Source: Clostridium sp. CAG:567
Lineage (GTDB): Bacteria > Bacillota > Clostridia > TANB77 > CAG-508
Assembly (NCBI GenBank): GCA_000437855.1
Contig: FR902168.1
Coordinates: 1 to 30,632, forward strand
Direction: 5' to 3'
Length of the DNA: 30,632 nt
In this document: piece by piece, positions 8,278 to 16,234 of the stretch
How positions within the stretch are numbered: the first letter of the stretch is position 1
How the letters are laid out: each line of letters begins with the position of its first letter
Notes under the pieces: generated by a model
Seen by the model: only the letters and a program-made list of their open reading frames with translations
Databases searched by the model: none
Told to the model about the DNA's origin: nothing
Position numbers and translations under genes: made by a program

Positions 8278-9006
8278 TTATTTTAATAACTGTTTTACTT
8301 CATTATCAGTTAAATATCTAAAATTACCTAGTTTTAAATCTTTAACATTAATGTTTCCAATTTTACTTCTATGTAATGCTAATACCTTTCTTTCTATTGC
8401 TTCACACATTCTTCTTACTTGCCTATTTTTTCCTTCGTGTATAGTAATTTCTATTCTAGATATATTTTTTTCTTCATCTATTTTCATTATTTTTACTTGA
8501 GCAGGTTTTGTAATGTATCCTCCAATGTCTACTCCATTTTGTAGTTTTTTTACATCATCATCAGTAATTTTTCCTTTTACTGTTACCTGATAAGTTTTGT
8601 TTATTTCATGTTTTGGATGTGTAACTTGATAGATAAAGTCACCATCATTACTTAATATTAATGCACCAGATGTATACATATCTAGCCTTCCCACTGGAAC
8701 AACTGATGTTTTTATTGGATTTCCACGTTCTTTTAAAAGTTCCATTACAGTCGGCCTATTAAATTGGTCTTTTACTGTAGTTACATATCCTATTGGTTTA
8801 TTAAGTAATATATATACTTTTGCAACAGAACCAGAAATTAATTTTTCATTAAATTCTATTTTATCAATTTCTGTATTTATTTTTGTTCCAAGTTCAGTAA
8901 CAACTTTTCCATTCACTTTTACTTTTCCTTCTAGTATATATTGTTCTGCTTTTCTTCTAGAGCATATTCCTTGATTTGCTAAAAACTTTTGTAATCTCTC
9001 TTCCAT
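8278..9006 (-). CDS. rluB: RluB/RsuA-family pseudouridine synthase
   Basis: A 242-residue rRNA-modifying enzyme. An S4 RNA-binding domain occupies the N-terminus (MEERLQKFLANQGICSRRKAEQYI). The synthase domain carries the catalytic aspartate in GRLDMYTSGALILSNDGD (D109), followed by the KTYQVTVKG and EGKNRQVRRMCEA motifs of the RsuA/RluB branch. It probably makes a pseudouridine in 23S rRNA (B. subtilis-type RluB); RluE/F or RsuA specificity cannot be excluded. Its CAGGAG ribosome binding site lies in the end of rluD and its ATG starts 2 nt after the rluD stop, so the pair is translationally coupled. Confidence 0.93.
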   Translation of the reverse strand: MEERLQKFLANQGICSRRKAEQYILEGKVKVNGKVVTELGTKINTEIDKIEFNEKLISGSVAKVYILLNKPIGYVTTVKDQFNRPTVMELLKERGNPIKTSVVPVGRLDMYTSGALILSNDGDFIYQVTHPKHEINKTYQVTVKGKITDDDVKKLQNGVDIGGYITKPAQVKIMKIDEEKNISRIEITIHEGKNRQVRRMCEAIERKVLALHRSKIGNINVKDLKLGNFRYLTDNEVKQLLK

Positions 9007-9008
9007 TT

Positions 9009-9908
9009 TTACTCCTGATTTAATTTTTTTAAAACTTCTTCAAAGTATTCAGGTAATGGTGCTTCTAAGTGTTTTAATTTTCCTGTTATTGGGTGTTTAA
9101 ATTCTAAACTCTTAGCATGTAGCATTTGCCCTTCTACATTAAATTCATTTTTACCATTTGAATATGTATAATCACCCACTACTGGATGCCCTATTTCGGC
9201 AAGGTGAACCCTTATTTGATGAGTTCTTCCAGTTTCAATTCTTACTTGAAGGAGTGTATATTTTTCAAATCTTTTTAGTACTTTAAAATGAGTTATTGCT
9301 ACCTTTCCTTTTTTATCAACTGCCATCTTTTTTCTGTCTTTGCTACTTCTTCCTATAGGCATATCAATAGTTGCTTCATTTTCCTTAACAATTCCTCTTA
9401 CAAGTGCTATATATATTTTTTTAACTTCTCTATTTTGAATTTGTTCACTTAATTTAATATGTGCTTTATCATTTTTTGCAACAATTATTAGGCCTGAAGT
9501 ATCTTTATCAAGTCTATGCACAATTCCTGGTCTTACTTCTCCGCCAATTCCAGATAAATTATCTTTGCAATGTGCCATAACAGCATTTACTAGTGTACCG
9601 TCTAAATTTCCGACTGCAGGATGTACTACCATTCCTTTTGGTTTATTAACAACCAAAATATCATTATCTTCATATATAATATCTAATGGAATATCTTGAG
9701 ATTTTAATCCTACTTCTTTTACTTCTGGTATATTTATTGAAATTTTATCTCCATTTTGTACTTTGTATGATGCTTTTTGAGATTTGCCATTTACTAAAAT
9801 CTCTCCTTCATCTATAAGTTTTTGAATCATAACTCTAGATATTTCATCTGTTTTATTACTAATATATTTATCAAGTCTATCTTTTTCTTCATGTACAATA
9901 AATTCCAA
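9009..9908 (-). CDS. rluD: RluD-type large-subunit pseudouridine synthase
   Basis: A 299-residue RluA-family enzyme with an N-terminal S4 domain and a catalytic domain marked by HRLDKDTSGLIIVAKN (catalytic D134), then GRTHQIRVHLAEIGHPVVGD. RluD-type enzymes modify helix 69 of 23S rRNA during 50S assembly. The start is a TTG at 9908-9906 with AAAAGGAG 8 nt upstream; no in-frame ATG fits. It lies in an operon with rluB and the upstream membrane protein. In many Bacillota this gene follows lspA, which is absent here. Confidence 0.93.
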   Translation of the reverse strand: MEFIVHEEKDRLDKYISNKTDEISRVMIQKLIDEGEILVNGKSQKASYKVQNGDKISINIPEVKEVGLKSQDIPLDIIYEDNDILVVNKPKGMVVHPAVGNLDGTLVNAVMAHCKDNLSGIGGEVRPGIVHRLDKDTSGLIIVAKNDKAHIKLSEQIQNREVKKIYIALVRGIVKENEATIDMPIGRSSKDRKKMAVDKKGKVAITHFKVLKRFEKYTLLQVRIETGRTHQIRVHLAEIGHPVVGDYTYSNGKNEFNVEGQMLHAKSLEFKHPITGKLKHLEAPLPEYFEEVLKKLNQE

Positions 9909-9922
9909 ATCTTATTCTCCTT

Positions 9923-11605
9923 TTACTTTGTTAATCGTTCATAGATTATAAAACTTTTATCTTTATATAGTTCTTTGTAATTTTCATCTCTAGATATAAG
10001 CATATTCAATTTTGTGTTTGTTTTTAAAATTACATGAGTTATTTTATATTTTTCAAATGTTTCTTCATAATATTTAGTAATATTAGAAGTATTTATATAA
10101 TCAGAAAAGATATCTCTTCCATCATATTTTCCATCAGCATTCTTTTTTCCATTAAATTCAGGTGCATATAAATCTGCTCTAGAATCTATAAATACAGGTA
10201 TTCCTCTGTATAATAAATAACTTCCATAATTATATTCATTAAATAATCTCATATTATTTATATCTAATTCTTCTAAAATATAGTCAGCTGCTTTTACAGG
10301 ATAAGAACTAGAATTTACAAATTCATTATTTATTTTACCTTTATACATTATAAAGCTTAATAATATGACTAATAAAACAGTAAATATTTTTCCTAATAAA
10401 GATGTCATAATTTTTATTACTTTATCAGTGCCATCTTTATCATATTTTCTTAAAAAGTTAGCCGACATTTTAGCAAATATAAATCCACATACAATTACAA
10501 ACATTGATGCCTGTCTTCTCGTCATAAATGTTAACAATGTAAGGCCTGCTAACATAAAGAAATCTCTTAATCTCAACTTTGTATCTGTAAATATTAAAAA
10601 CATTAAAAATACAGTAAAAACAATTAACATTGCTCTATTATTTATTAGAGTTAAAGGTTGATGTTCACTAATATTTTGTGTTGTATTTCCTTGCATTAAT
10701 TTTGGTAACAATGTATATGGTGTTGTTCCTATAGGTGTTAATAGTCCTGTAAGAGTACATATAAGCATAATTACCATAAGCCATTTAACTGAATCTTCTC
10801 TTTTAAAAATAACTTTAAAAGCTTTTGTTTCATTTTTCTTTCTAAGTTGCCTTCCATTTTCTTTATCTAATTGTAAATGTGCTATTTTTTCTTGATATTT
10901 TCCTATCTCATCAAGTTTTCCTTTTTTAGTTAATTTTTTTATTTTTAGCTCATTCCATTTTATTGCAATAAAATAATATAATTGCACATCTGCTAAAACT
11001 GCTAACATATATTCAACCACATAAGGTAAATATAAAACAAAATAAAATGGCCAAACTGCGCAATGTAAATTAGCAATTAATATAGGAATTATAATTAAAT
11101 AAATTGCATATCTTTTCTTTTTAGTACTAATAAATTGTTCTATAAATAAAATTGTCAAAGCAAATAAAATAAAAGTTACAAGTTGCGCTCTGGCTGCAAT
11201 AAAATTCTTTAATAAATACATAGTTGCCATTGAAACTAAAAATGCAACAACCTGATTTTTACATAACTTACATGATACATAGTAAAGTACTATTCCAAGT
11301 ATCATACTAAGAATAATTGTAGCAATATATAATGCACAGAAACCGCCTATTCCTATATTTTCTCCAAGGTTATATACTAAGTATGTGCTAACATCATATA
11401 GCCAATGGTTATATGTGTATGGTAAGTCTTCATGCCATGAAAAAGGATCTTGCATATCTATTTGACCTGTTTGTACAATATGTTCACCAATTTTTATGGT
11501 ATAATAAGTATCATTTTGAAATGTAACTGGCGTTAATGCAAAAGAAAATATTAAAATACAAAATATAGCCAATACATTAAACTTCATTTTTGTTTTATCT
11601 GTCAT
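9923..11605 (-). CDS. Polytopic membrane protein, GT-C glycosyltransferase-like
   Basis: A 560-residue protein with about ten hydrophobic segments. The first extracytoplasmic loop has acidic residues and an aromatic patch (FQNDTYYTIKIGEHIVQTG, then QDPFSWHEDLPYTYNHWLYD), the layout of GT-C-fold enzymes that use lipid-linked sugar donors. A charged cytosolic stretch (about 210-270, KLTKKGKLDEIGKYQEKIAHLQ) follows. The C-terminal soluble part includes FNEYNYGSYLLYRGIPVFIDSRADLY, a hallmark of a widespread family of uncharacterised bacterial membrane proteins. No activity has been assigned as far as I know, so this is a fold-level inference. ATG with AAAGGAGA upstream; 16 nt downstream of the exonuclease-phosphatase family gene. 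Confidence 0.6.
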   Translation of the reverse strand: MTDKTKMKFNVLAIFCILIFSFALTPVTFQNDTYYTIKIGEHIVQTGQIDMQDPFSWHEDLPYTYNHWLYDVSTYLVYNLGENIGIGGFCALYIATIILSMILGIVLYYVSCKLCKNQVVAFLVSMATMYLLKNFIAARAQLVTFILFALTILFIEQFISTKKKRYAIYLIIIPILIANLHCAVWPFYFVLYLPYVVEYMLAVLADVQLYYFIAIKWNELKIKKLTKKGKLDEIGKYQEKIAHLQLDKENGRQLRKKNETKAFKVIFKREDSVKWLMVIMLICTLTGLLTPIGTTPYTLLPKLMQGNTTQNISEHQPLTLINNRAMLIVFTVFLMFLIFTDTKLRLRDFFMLAGLTLLTFMTRRQASMFVIVCGFIFAKMSANFLRKYDKDGTDKVIKIMTSLLGKIFTVLLVILLSFIMYKGKINNEFVNSSSYPVKAADYILEELDINNMRLFNEYNYGSYLLYRGIPVFIDSRADLYAPEFNGKKNADGKYDGRDIFSDYINTSNITKYYEETFEKYKITHVILKTNTKLNMLISRDENYKELYKDKSFIIYERLTK

Positions 11606-11621
11606 CTTTTATCTCCTTTGA

Positions 11622-12359
11622 TTATATATCAAACTCCGCAAAAACAGCATTATGGTCAGATGCTCCATTTGCTTCTATTGTTTCATATTTATTTAATCTT
11701 ATTCCTTTTGAGTAGAAAATTGTATCTATACATCCATTACCCAAATCAGAAAACCATGTATCTTTTTCATTTGGTAATTTTTCTAACTGTTTTTTTAATA
11801 TTTCATATTCTTCATAACTTTCAGATTCTTCATAAGTGTATTTGCCTTTACCTAATCTAGTTACACCTACATTAAAGTCTCCACCCATAATAATTAATTC
11901 ACTTGGGTCAATTTTTCTTATTATTCTGTTCATTTCCTTTGCTGCCAAAACTCTTTCATCTTGATATGTTGATAAATGCACAGAAAATAAATTTATTTTA
12001 GTAGTTCCAAATGAAATTCTATTACATAAAATTCCTCTTTGCTCATGATTTATATCAGTAAGAGGCATTAAGTAATTGGTTGAAAAAGAAATAGGAAATC
12101 TACTAATAATTCCATCTCCATAATATCCTTCTTCTAATGTAATATTACTTTCCATTGAGCAATAATATAAACCAATTGCTTTACTAAATTCTCTAATTTG
12201 ATTTCTATCTCCTGCTCTTTTAGTGTACATATCTACTTCTTGTAGAAAAACTATATCTGGATTATAATTTTTAATAACCTCAGCTTGTCTTTGTAAATCA
12301 ACTATTCCGTCCATTCCTTTTCCATGTGCAACATTAAAAGTAATAATTTTTAAAATCAT
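11622..12359 (-). CDS. Endonuclease/exonuclease/phosphatase-family hydrolase
   Basis: A 245-residue metal-dependent hydrolase of the EEP fold. All the usual motifs are visible: ITFNVAHG (N9), FLQEVD (E41), GDGIISRFPI, SVHLS (H128), GGDFNVG (D161, N163), CIDTIFYS and GASDHNAVFAEF (the D-H pair near the end). No signal peptide is seen, so it is probably cytosolic. The substrate (nucleic acid, phosphoinositide-like or lipid headgroup) cannot be told from sequence. A GTG four codons upstream (12371) is open, but ATG 12359 has a GTGGGTGA ribosome binding site and a suitable leader length, so I prefer ATG. It is the first gene of the operon ending in rluD-rluB. Confidence 0.85.
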   Translation of the reverse strand: MILKIITFNVAHGKGMDGIVDLQRQAEVIKNYNPDIVFLQEVDMYTKRAGDRNQIREFSKAIGLYYCSMESNITLEEGYYGDGIISRFPISFSTNYLMPLTDINHEQRGILCNRISFGTTKINLFSVHLSTYQDERVLAAKEMNRIIRKIDPSELIIMGGDFNVGVTRLGKGKYTYEESESYEEYEILKKQLEKLPNEKDTWFSDLGNGCIDTIFYSKGIRLNKYETIEANGASDHNAVFAEFDI

Positions 12360-12386
12360 CTTTTCACCCACTTTTTTTATATTAGC

Positions 12387-12415
12387 ATTATATCAAATTT
12401 GCCATTTATAAACAA
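12387..12415 (-). promoter_or_regulatory. Sigma-A-type promoter of the EEP-rluD-rluB operon
   Basis: On the minus strand, TTGTTT (12415-12410), a 17-bp spacer and TATAAT (12392-12387) with an extended TG. The predicted start near 12380 leaves a leader of about 20 nt to ATG 12359, which supports that start over the upstream GTG. Confidence 0.75.
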
Positions 12416-12426
12416 GTGTATAACAA

Positions 12427-12471
12427 TAAAAAATGAGTAATTTGAAATGTAATTTCAAATTACTCGTTCTT
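12427..12471 (-). terminator. Terminator of the rpsB-tsf operon
   Basis: A perfect 14-bp stem (12435-12448 with 12452-12465) and a 3-nt loop. On the minus strand it is followed by ATTTTTTATTG. It begins about 65 nt after the tsf stop. Confidence 0.85.
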
Positions 12472-12531
12472 TTCTATGCAACAAATTTAAGTTGCTCTGA
12501 ACTTTGCATATTAGCAAAATTATTTTCTTTA

Positions 12532-13413
12532 TTATCCATTAATTTGTTTTGCAACTTCTTCAGCAAAGTTTTCTTCTCTTTTTTGTAATCCTTCACCTTT
12601 TTCAAATCTAGCAAATCTAACAATTTTAGCTCCTTTAGATTCTACTAATTTTCCAACTTTTTGATCTGGATCTTTTACGAAATCTTGCTCTACTAAACAA
12701 ATTTCACCATAGAATTTTCCAATTCTACCTTGTACTATTTTTTCAGCAACTGCTTCTGGTTTTCCTTCATTAACAGCTTGTGCTTTTAAAATTTCCATTT
12801 CGTGTGCTACTCTGTCAGCTGGAACGCTGTCTCTATCTAAGTATTCTGGTCTAGCTGCTGCTATTTGCATACATACGTCTTTTGCTAAAGTGCTATCTCC
12901 ACCTTCTAATTCAACTAAAACACCAATTTTTCCGTCTCCATGAATATAGCTTTCAATTAATCCATTTGATTCGAATCTTTCAAATCTACGGATTGACATG
13001 TTTTCACCGATTGTAGCAATTTTATTTGTTAATACATCTTTAACTGTTTTATCTGGTTCTACAATTGAAGGTTGTTCTAATAATTCTTCTACTGTAGCAG
13101 GATTTTTTTCAGCAACTTGTTTTGCAACATCTACAACAAAGCTTCTGAATTCTTCATTTTTAGCAACAAAGTCTGTTTCAGCATTAACTTCAACTACTAC
13201 TCCAACTTTTTTGTCGTCTGTTACATAAGTTGTAACTAAACCCTCAGCTGCAATTCTGTCTGATTTTTTAGCAGCTTTTGCAATTCCTCTTTCACGTAAA
13301 AGTTCAATTGCTTTTTCTTCATCTCCATTAGTTTCTGTTAATACTTTTTTGCAGTCCATCATTCCTGCACCAGTTTTTTCTCTTAATTGTTTTACTTGTT
13401 CTGCTGTAATCAT
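12532..13413 (-). CDS. tsf: Elongation factor Ts
   Basis: A 293-residue EF-Ts of normal length. The N-terminal UBA-like domain reads MITAEQVKQLREKTGAGMMDCKKVL, and the core has the EF-Tu-contacting ETDFVAKNEEFRSF motif (about residues 79-92). It is the nucleotide exchange factor for EF-Tu. The ATG follows AAGAAGGAGGAT with a spacing of about 7 nt. It is the second gene of the rpsB-tsf operon, with a structured 89-nt intercistronic region upstream and a strong terminator downstream. Confidence 0.98.
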   Translation of the reverse strand: MITAEQVKQLREKTGAGMMDCKKVLTETNGDEEKAIELLRERGIAKAAKKSDRIAAEGLVTTYVTDDKKVGVVVEVNAETDFVAKNEEFRSFVVDVAKQVAEKNPATVEELLEQPSIVEPDKTVKDVLTNKIATIGENMSIRRFERFESNGLIESYIHGDGKIGVLVELEGGDSTLAKDVCMQIAAARPEYLDRDSVPADRVAHEMEILKAQAVNEGKPEAVAEKIVQGRIGKFYGEICLVEQDFVKDPDQKVGKLVESKGAKIVRFARFEKGEGLQKREENFAEEVAKQING

Positions 13414-13436
13414 AAAAAATCCTCCTTCTTTTATTA

Positions 13437-13482
13437 AAGGATGTACTTTTTATCCTTACTTTTTAAGAATAAGTACATCCTT
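13437..13482 (-). promoter_or_regulatory. rpsB-tsf intercistronic hairpin, possible attenuator
   Basis: A perfect 12-bp inverted repeat, AAGGATGTACTT (13437-13448) with AAGTACATCCTT (13471-13482), loop 22 nt. The loop contains ATCCTT (13452-13457), which can pair instead with AAGGAT (13437-13442), so two exclusive folds exist. On the mRNA the structure ends just before the tsf ribosome binding site. No clean T run follows, so translational control or RNA processing is likelier than termination. Confidence 0.5.
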
Positions 13483-13502
13483 CTTAAAATAATATTTTTA
13501 TA

Positions 13503-14345
13503 TTATTCTGCTACTTCTTCTGTAGTAGCTTTTTTTCTTGTTCTTTTTGGTTTTTCTACTTCTGCAACTTCTTCAGCTGGAGTTTCTTCAGTAGCAACTA
13601 CTTCTTCCATATCTGTAGGTTCTGTAGCTTCTTCTACAACTTCTTCAGCAACTTCCATAGATTCACCTTGTTTTCCTTCAATAACTGCATTTGCCATACA
13701 ATCTGCAATTAATTTAACTGCACGAATAGCATCGTCATTTCCTGGAATTGGGTAATCTAGGTCTTCTGGATTACAGTTAGTATCTACTAAACCAACTACT
13801 GGAATACCTAATTTTCTTGCTTCTAAGATTCCTATTTTTTCTTTTTTAGGATCAACTATAAACATAACTCCTGGTAGTTCTGTCATTTCTTTGATTCCAC
13901 CTAGGTTTTTCTCTAGTTTTTCCATTTCTTTCTTTAATAAAATAACTTCTTTTTTAGGTAATACTTCGAAAGTACCATCTTCTTGCATTTTTTCAAGTTC
14001 TAGTAATCTTCCGACTCTTTTTCTAATTGTTGTGAAGTTTGTTAATGTACCACCTAACCATCTTTGATTTACATAGTACATACCGCATTTTTCTGCAGCT
14101 TCTTTAACACATTCTTGTGCTTGTTTTTTAGTTCCTACAAATAGAACTGTTTTTCCTGCTTCTGCTTGTTCTTTTAAGAAAGCATAAGCTTCATCTAATT
14201 TTTTAGATGTTTTTTGTAAGTCGATGATATGGATACCATTTCTAGCTTGGAATATATATTCAGCCATTTTAGGATCCCATCTTCTTGTTTGATGTCCAAA
14301 ATGAACACCAGCTTCTAGTAATTGTTTCATTGCAACTACTGCCAT
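13503..14345 (-). CDS. rpsB: 30S ribosomal protein S2
   Basis: A 280-residue S2. The N-terminus MKQLLEAGVHFGHQTRRWDPKM and the internal NQRWLGGTLTNFTTIRKR and PGVMFIVDPKKE stretches are family hallmarks. The usual domain ends near residue 232. A further ~48 residues form an acidic Val/Glu/Ala/Thr-rich tail ending in a short basic patch (KPKRTRKK), longer than the E. coli or B. subtilis protein and probably disordered. S2 joins the platform of the small subunit late in assembly. ATG with AAAGGAGGAAAG upstream; a leader of about 108 nt precedes it. Confidence 0.98.
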   Translation of the reverse strand: MAVVAMKQLLEAGVHFGHQTRRWDPKMAEYIFQARNGIHIIDLQKTSKKLDEAYAFLKEQAEAGKTVLFVGTKKQAQECVKEAAEKCGMYYVNQRWLGGTLTNFTTIRKRVGRLLELEKMQEDGTFEVLPKKEVILLKKEMEKLEKNLGGIKEMTELPGVMFIVDPKKEKIGILEARKLGIPVVGLVDTNCNPEDLDYPIPGNDDAIRAVKLIADCMANAVIEGKQGESMEVAEEVVEEATEPTDMEEVVATEETPAEEVAEVEKPKRTRKKATTEEVAE

Positions 14346-14453
14346 TTTTCTTTCCTCCTTTTAGTTTTACCTCCATATTGCTTCAATCACATAATGAAAC
14401 TTGTATATACAAGCACTCTCCTTATGCTAACAATATGTGTGTATTTTTCAACG
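14346..14453 (-). promoter_or_regulatory. 5' leader of rpsB
   Basis: The predicted untranslated leader of about 108 nt contains a perfect palindrome CTTGTATATACAAG (about 14399-14412) and a second GGAGGT about 25 nt upstream of the true ribosome binding site. No good leader peptide is seen. Feedback control by S2 is known in other bacteria; here it is only a possibility. Confidence 0.35.
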
Positions 14454-14459
14454 CATTCA

Positions 14460-14488
14460 ATTATATCAAAAAACTATTGTAATTGCAA
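14460..14488 (-). promoter_or_regulatory. Promoter of rpsB-tsf
   Basis: On the minus strand, TTGCAA (14488-14483), a 17-bp spacer and TATAAT (14465-14460) preceded by TGA, an extended -10. The predicted start is near 14453. Confidence 0.75.
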
Positions 14489-14579
14489 CACTTTTTTGAT
14501 TTTTTATGTATTTTTAAAAAATTATTATTAATAGCATGTTAAAATTTTTTTATTTTTTGTAGTTTTTTGTCAAAGATTG

Positions 14580-14588
14580 TGTTATAAT
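14580..14588 (+). promoter_or_regulatory. Extended -10 promoter for the small zinc-ribbon gene
   Basis: TGT TATAAT (14580-14588) is an extended -10; no good -35 at 16-18 bp. The predicted start near 14595 leaves a leader of about 30 nt to ATG 14624. It is divergent from the rpsB promoter about 100 bp away. Confidence 0.55.
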
Positions 14589-14623
14589 GTTCACGTAAAA
14601 TTTTTAGTATGGAGGTAATTGTC

Positions 14624-14869
14624 ATGAATTTTAATAAATGTAGTCGTTGTGGAGGTTTTTTTATGTCTGATGGAAATACTTGCCCTAATTGCCTTCAAAA
14701 AGATCAATTAGAAATGAGTAGATTAGAAAATTTTATTATGGAAAATTCAAATACTAACCTCAACCTAGAAGATATTGCTTCAAGTACTGGAATTTCAGAT
14801 AAAAACTTAAATAGATTTCTAGCTCAAGAACAATTTAGTAATTTTGTAAATAAAACTATATCTTTATAG
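14624..14869 (+). CDS. Small zinc-ribbon/HTH-like protein (YvyF/TIGR03826-like)
   Basis: An 81-residue protein. CSRCGGFFMSDGNTCPNC is a four-cysteine zinc ribbon. It is followed by a charged helix and LEDIASSTGISDKNLNRFL, which looks like a helix-turn-helix. This two-part layout is like the YvyF 'flagellar operon protein' family of Bacillota, but the resemblance is short and no flagellar gene is nearby. The frame is open from ATG 14609, but GGAGGT lies at 14611-14616 and fits ATG 14624 with 7 nt spacing, so 14624 is chosen. It has its own promoter and terminator, a single-gene unit between rpsB and the nucleoside phosphorylase. The function is unknown; a small regulator is likely. Confidence 0.75.
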   Translation: MNFNKCSRCGGFFMSDGNTCPNCLQKDQLEMSRLENFIMENSNTNLNLEDIASSTGISDKNLNRFLAQEQFSNFVNKTISL

Positions 14870-14875
14870 TATAAC

Positions 14876-14906
14876 AAAAAAGAGCCTATCAAAATGGCTC
14901 TTTTTT
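14876..14906. terminator. Bidirectional terminator between the zinc-ribbon gene and pdp
   Basis: AGAGCC / GGCTCT with a 9-nt loop, flanked by A6 and T6, extending the stem and giving a T run on either strand. Confidence 0.85.
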
Positions 14907-14907
14907 A

Positions 14908-16206
14908 TTACAATATTTTTAAAATATCTTGCTTCTTATCCACAATTTCATCAACAACTGTGTATGCTTTTAACACATCTTGTGCAATTATTTGTCCTAG
15001 ATTTTCATCATTTGCATATATATAAGCTAAATTCTCACCTTTTTTAACTTTATCTCCTGTTTTCTTTTCTAATATAATACCAACTGAAAAGTCTATATTA
15101 TCTTCCTTTTTCTTTCTTCCTGCACCTAAATTCATTGAAGCTTTTCCTATTTCTTCTGCCAAAAGTTCTTTTACATATCCGTCTTTATCATTTACAACAG
15201 GAATTGTAAATTTCGCTTTTTCAAATTTCTCTGTATTTTCTAAATATGTAATATCCCCGCCTTGCTTTTGTATCCATTGTTCTAACTTTTTAAATGCTTT
15301 TCCACTTTGAATTTGTTCTAACATTTTTTCTTTATTTGCTTCAATATTTTCGCCTTTACTTGCAAGTTTTATCATATATGCACCAAGAGTTAATATTACC
15401 TCTTGCACATCTGATTGCATATTTCCTTTCAAAAACTCTATTGCTTCAATTACCTCTAATGAGTTTCCTATTGCCTTTCCTAATGGTTCATTCATATTTG
15501 TAATTATACATGTAGTTTCTTTTTTAGCCAACTCCCCTATTTTCTTCATAGTTTCAGCAAGTTTAGTTGCATCTTCTATGTTTTTCATAAAAGCTCCGCT
15601 TCCACATGTAACATCAAGTACTATTTTATTTGCTCCAGCGGCTATTTTTTTACTCATTATGCTAGATGCAATAAGTGGTATGCTTTCAGTTGTTGACGTA
15701 GTATCTCTTAATGCATATAGTTTCTTATCTGCTGGTGCTAAATTTAATGTTTGCCCCATTAAAGCAATCCCTATTTCTTTTACATTTTTAATAAACTGAT
15801 CTACTGTAAGACTTGTATTATACCCTGGTATTGCTTCAAGTTTATCTATTGTTCCTCCTGTATATCCTAGTCCTCTTCCAGACATTTTAGCTACTGGAAT
15901 GTCAAGTGATGCAATTATTGGAGCTAAAATAAGTGTTACTTTATCTCCAATTCCTCCAGTGCTATGTTTATCAACAACTGTTCCTAATTCTGATAAATCT
16001 AAAATATCTCCTGAATGTGCCATTGCTAAAGTTAAATTTGTTGTTTCTTCTTCATCCATTCCATTTAAGTAAATTGCCATTGTTAGTGCAGATGCTTGAT
16101 AGTCTGCAATATTTCCGTTTGTATAATTTTCAACAAAGTATTCAATTTCCTCTTTACTTAATTTTTGTTTATCTCTTTTTTTAGCTATAATCTCTAAAAT
16201 ATTCAT
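14908..16206 (-). CDS. pdp: Pyrimidine-nucleoside phosphorylase
   Basis: A 432-residue nucleoside phosphorylase that splits thymidine/uridine to base plus (deoxy)ribose-1-phosphate for salvage. The family signature SGRGLGYTGGTIDKLEAIPG lies at about 109-128 and the phosphate loop is KHSTGGIGDK (80-89). Substrate residues equivalent to E. coli DeoA Arg171, Ser186 and Lys190 are present with identical spacing (R167, S182, K186). The frame is open further upstream, to 16284, but that would overlap the RNase HII gene and begin with a non-conserved stretch. ATG 16206 has GAGGTG upstream and gives the usual length. It follows RNase HII by 28 nt. Confidence 0.95.
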   Translation of the reverse strand: MNILEIIAKKRDKQKLSKEEIEYFVENYTNGNIADYQASALTMAIYLNGMDEEETTNLTLAMAHSGDILDLSELGTVVDKHSTGGIGDKVTLILAPIIASLDIPVAKMSGRGLGYTGGTIDKLEAIPGYNTSLTVDQFIKNVKEIGIALMGQTLNLAPADKKLYALRDTTSTTESIPLIASSIMSKKIAAGANKIVLDVTCGSGAFMKNIEDATKLAETMKKIGELAKKETTCIITNMNEPLGKAIGNSLEVIEAIEFLKGNMQSDVQEVILTLGAYMIKLASKGENIEANKEKMLEQIQSGKAFKKLEQWIQKQGGDITYLENTEKFEKAKFTIPVVNDKDGYVKELLAEEIGKASMNLGAGRKKKEDNIDFSVGIILEKKTGDKVKKGENLAYIYANDENLGQIIAQDVLKAYTVVDEIVDKKQDILKIL

Positions 16207-16234
16207 TTTACACCTCATTTTACAACATATTAAT

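Noticed and set aside
12998..13755. Plus-strand frames opposite tsf and rpsB
   Set aside because: They are Ser/Thr-rich mirror frames of highly conserved genes and have no ribosome binding sites.
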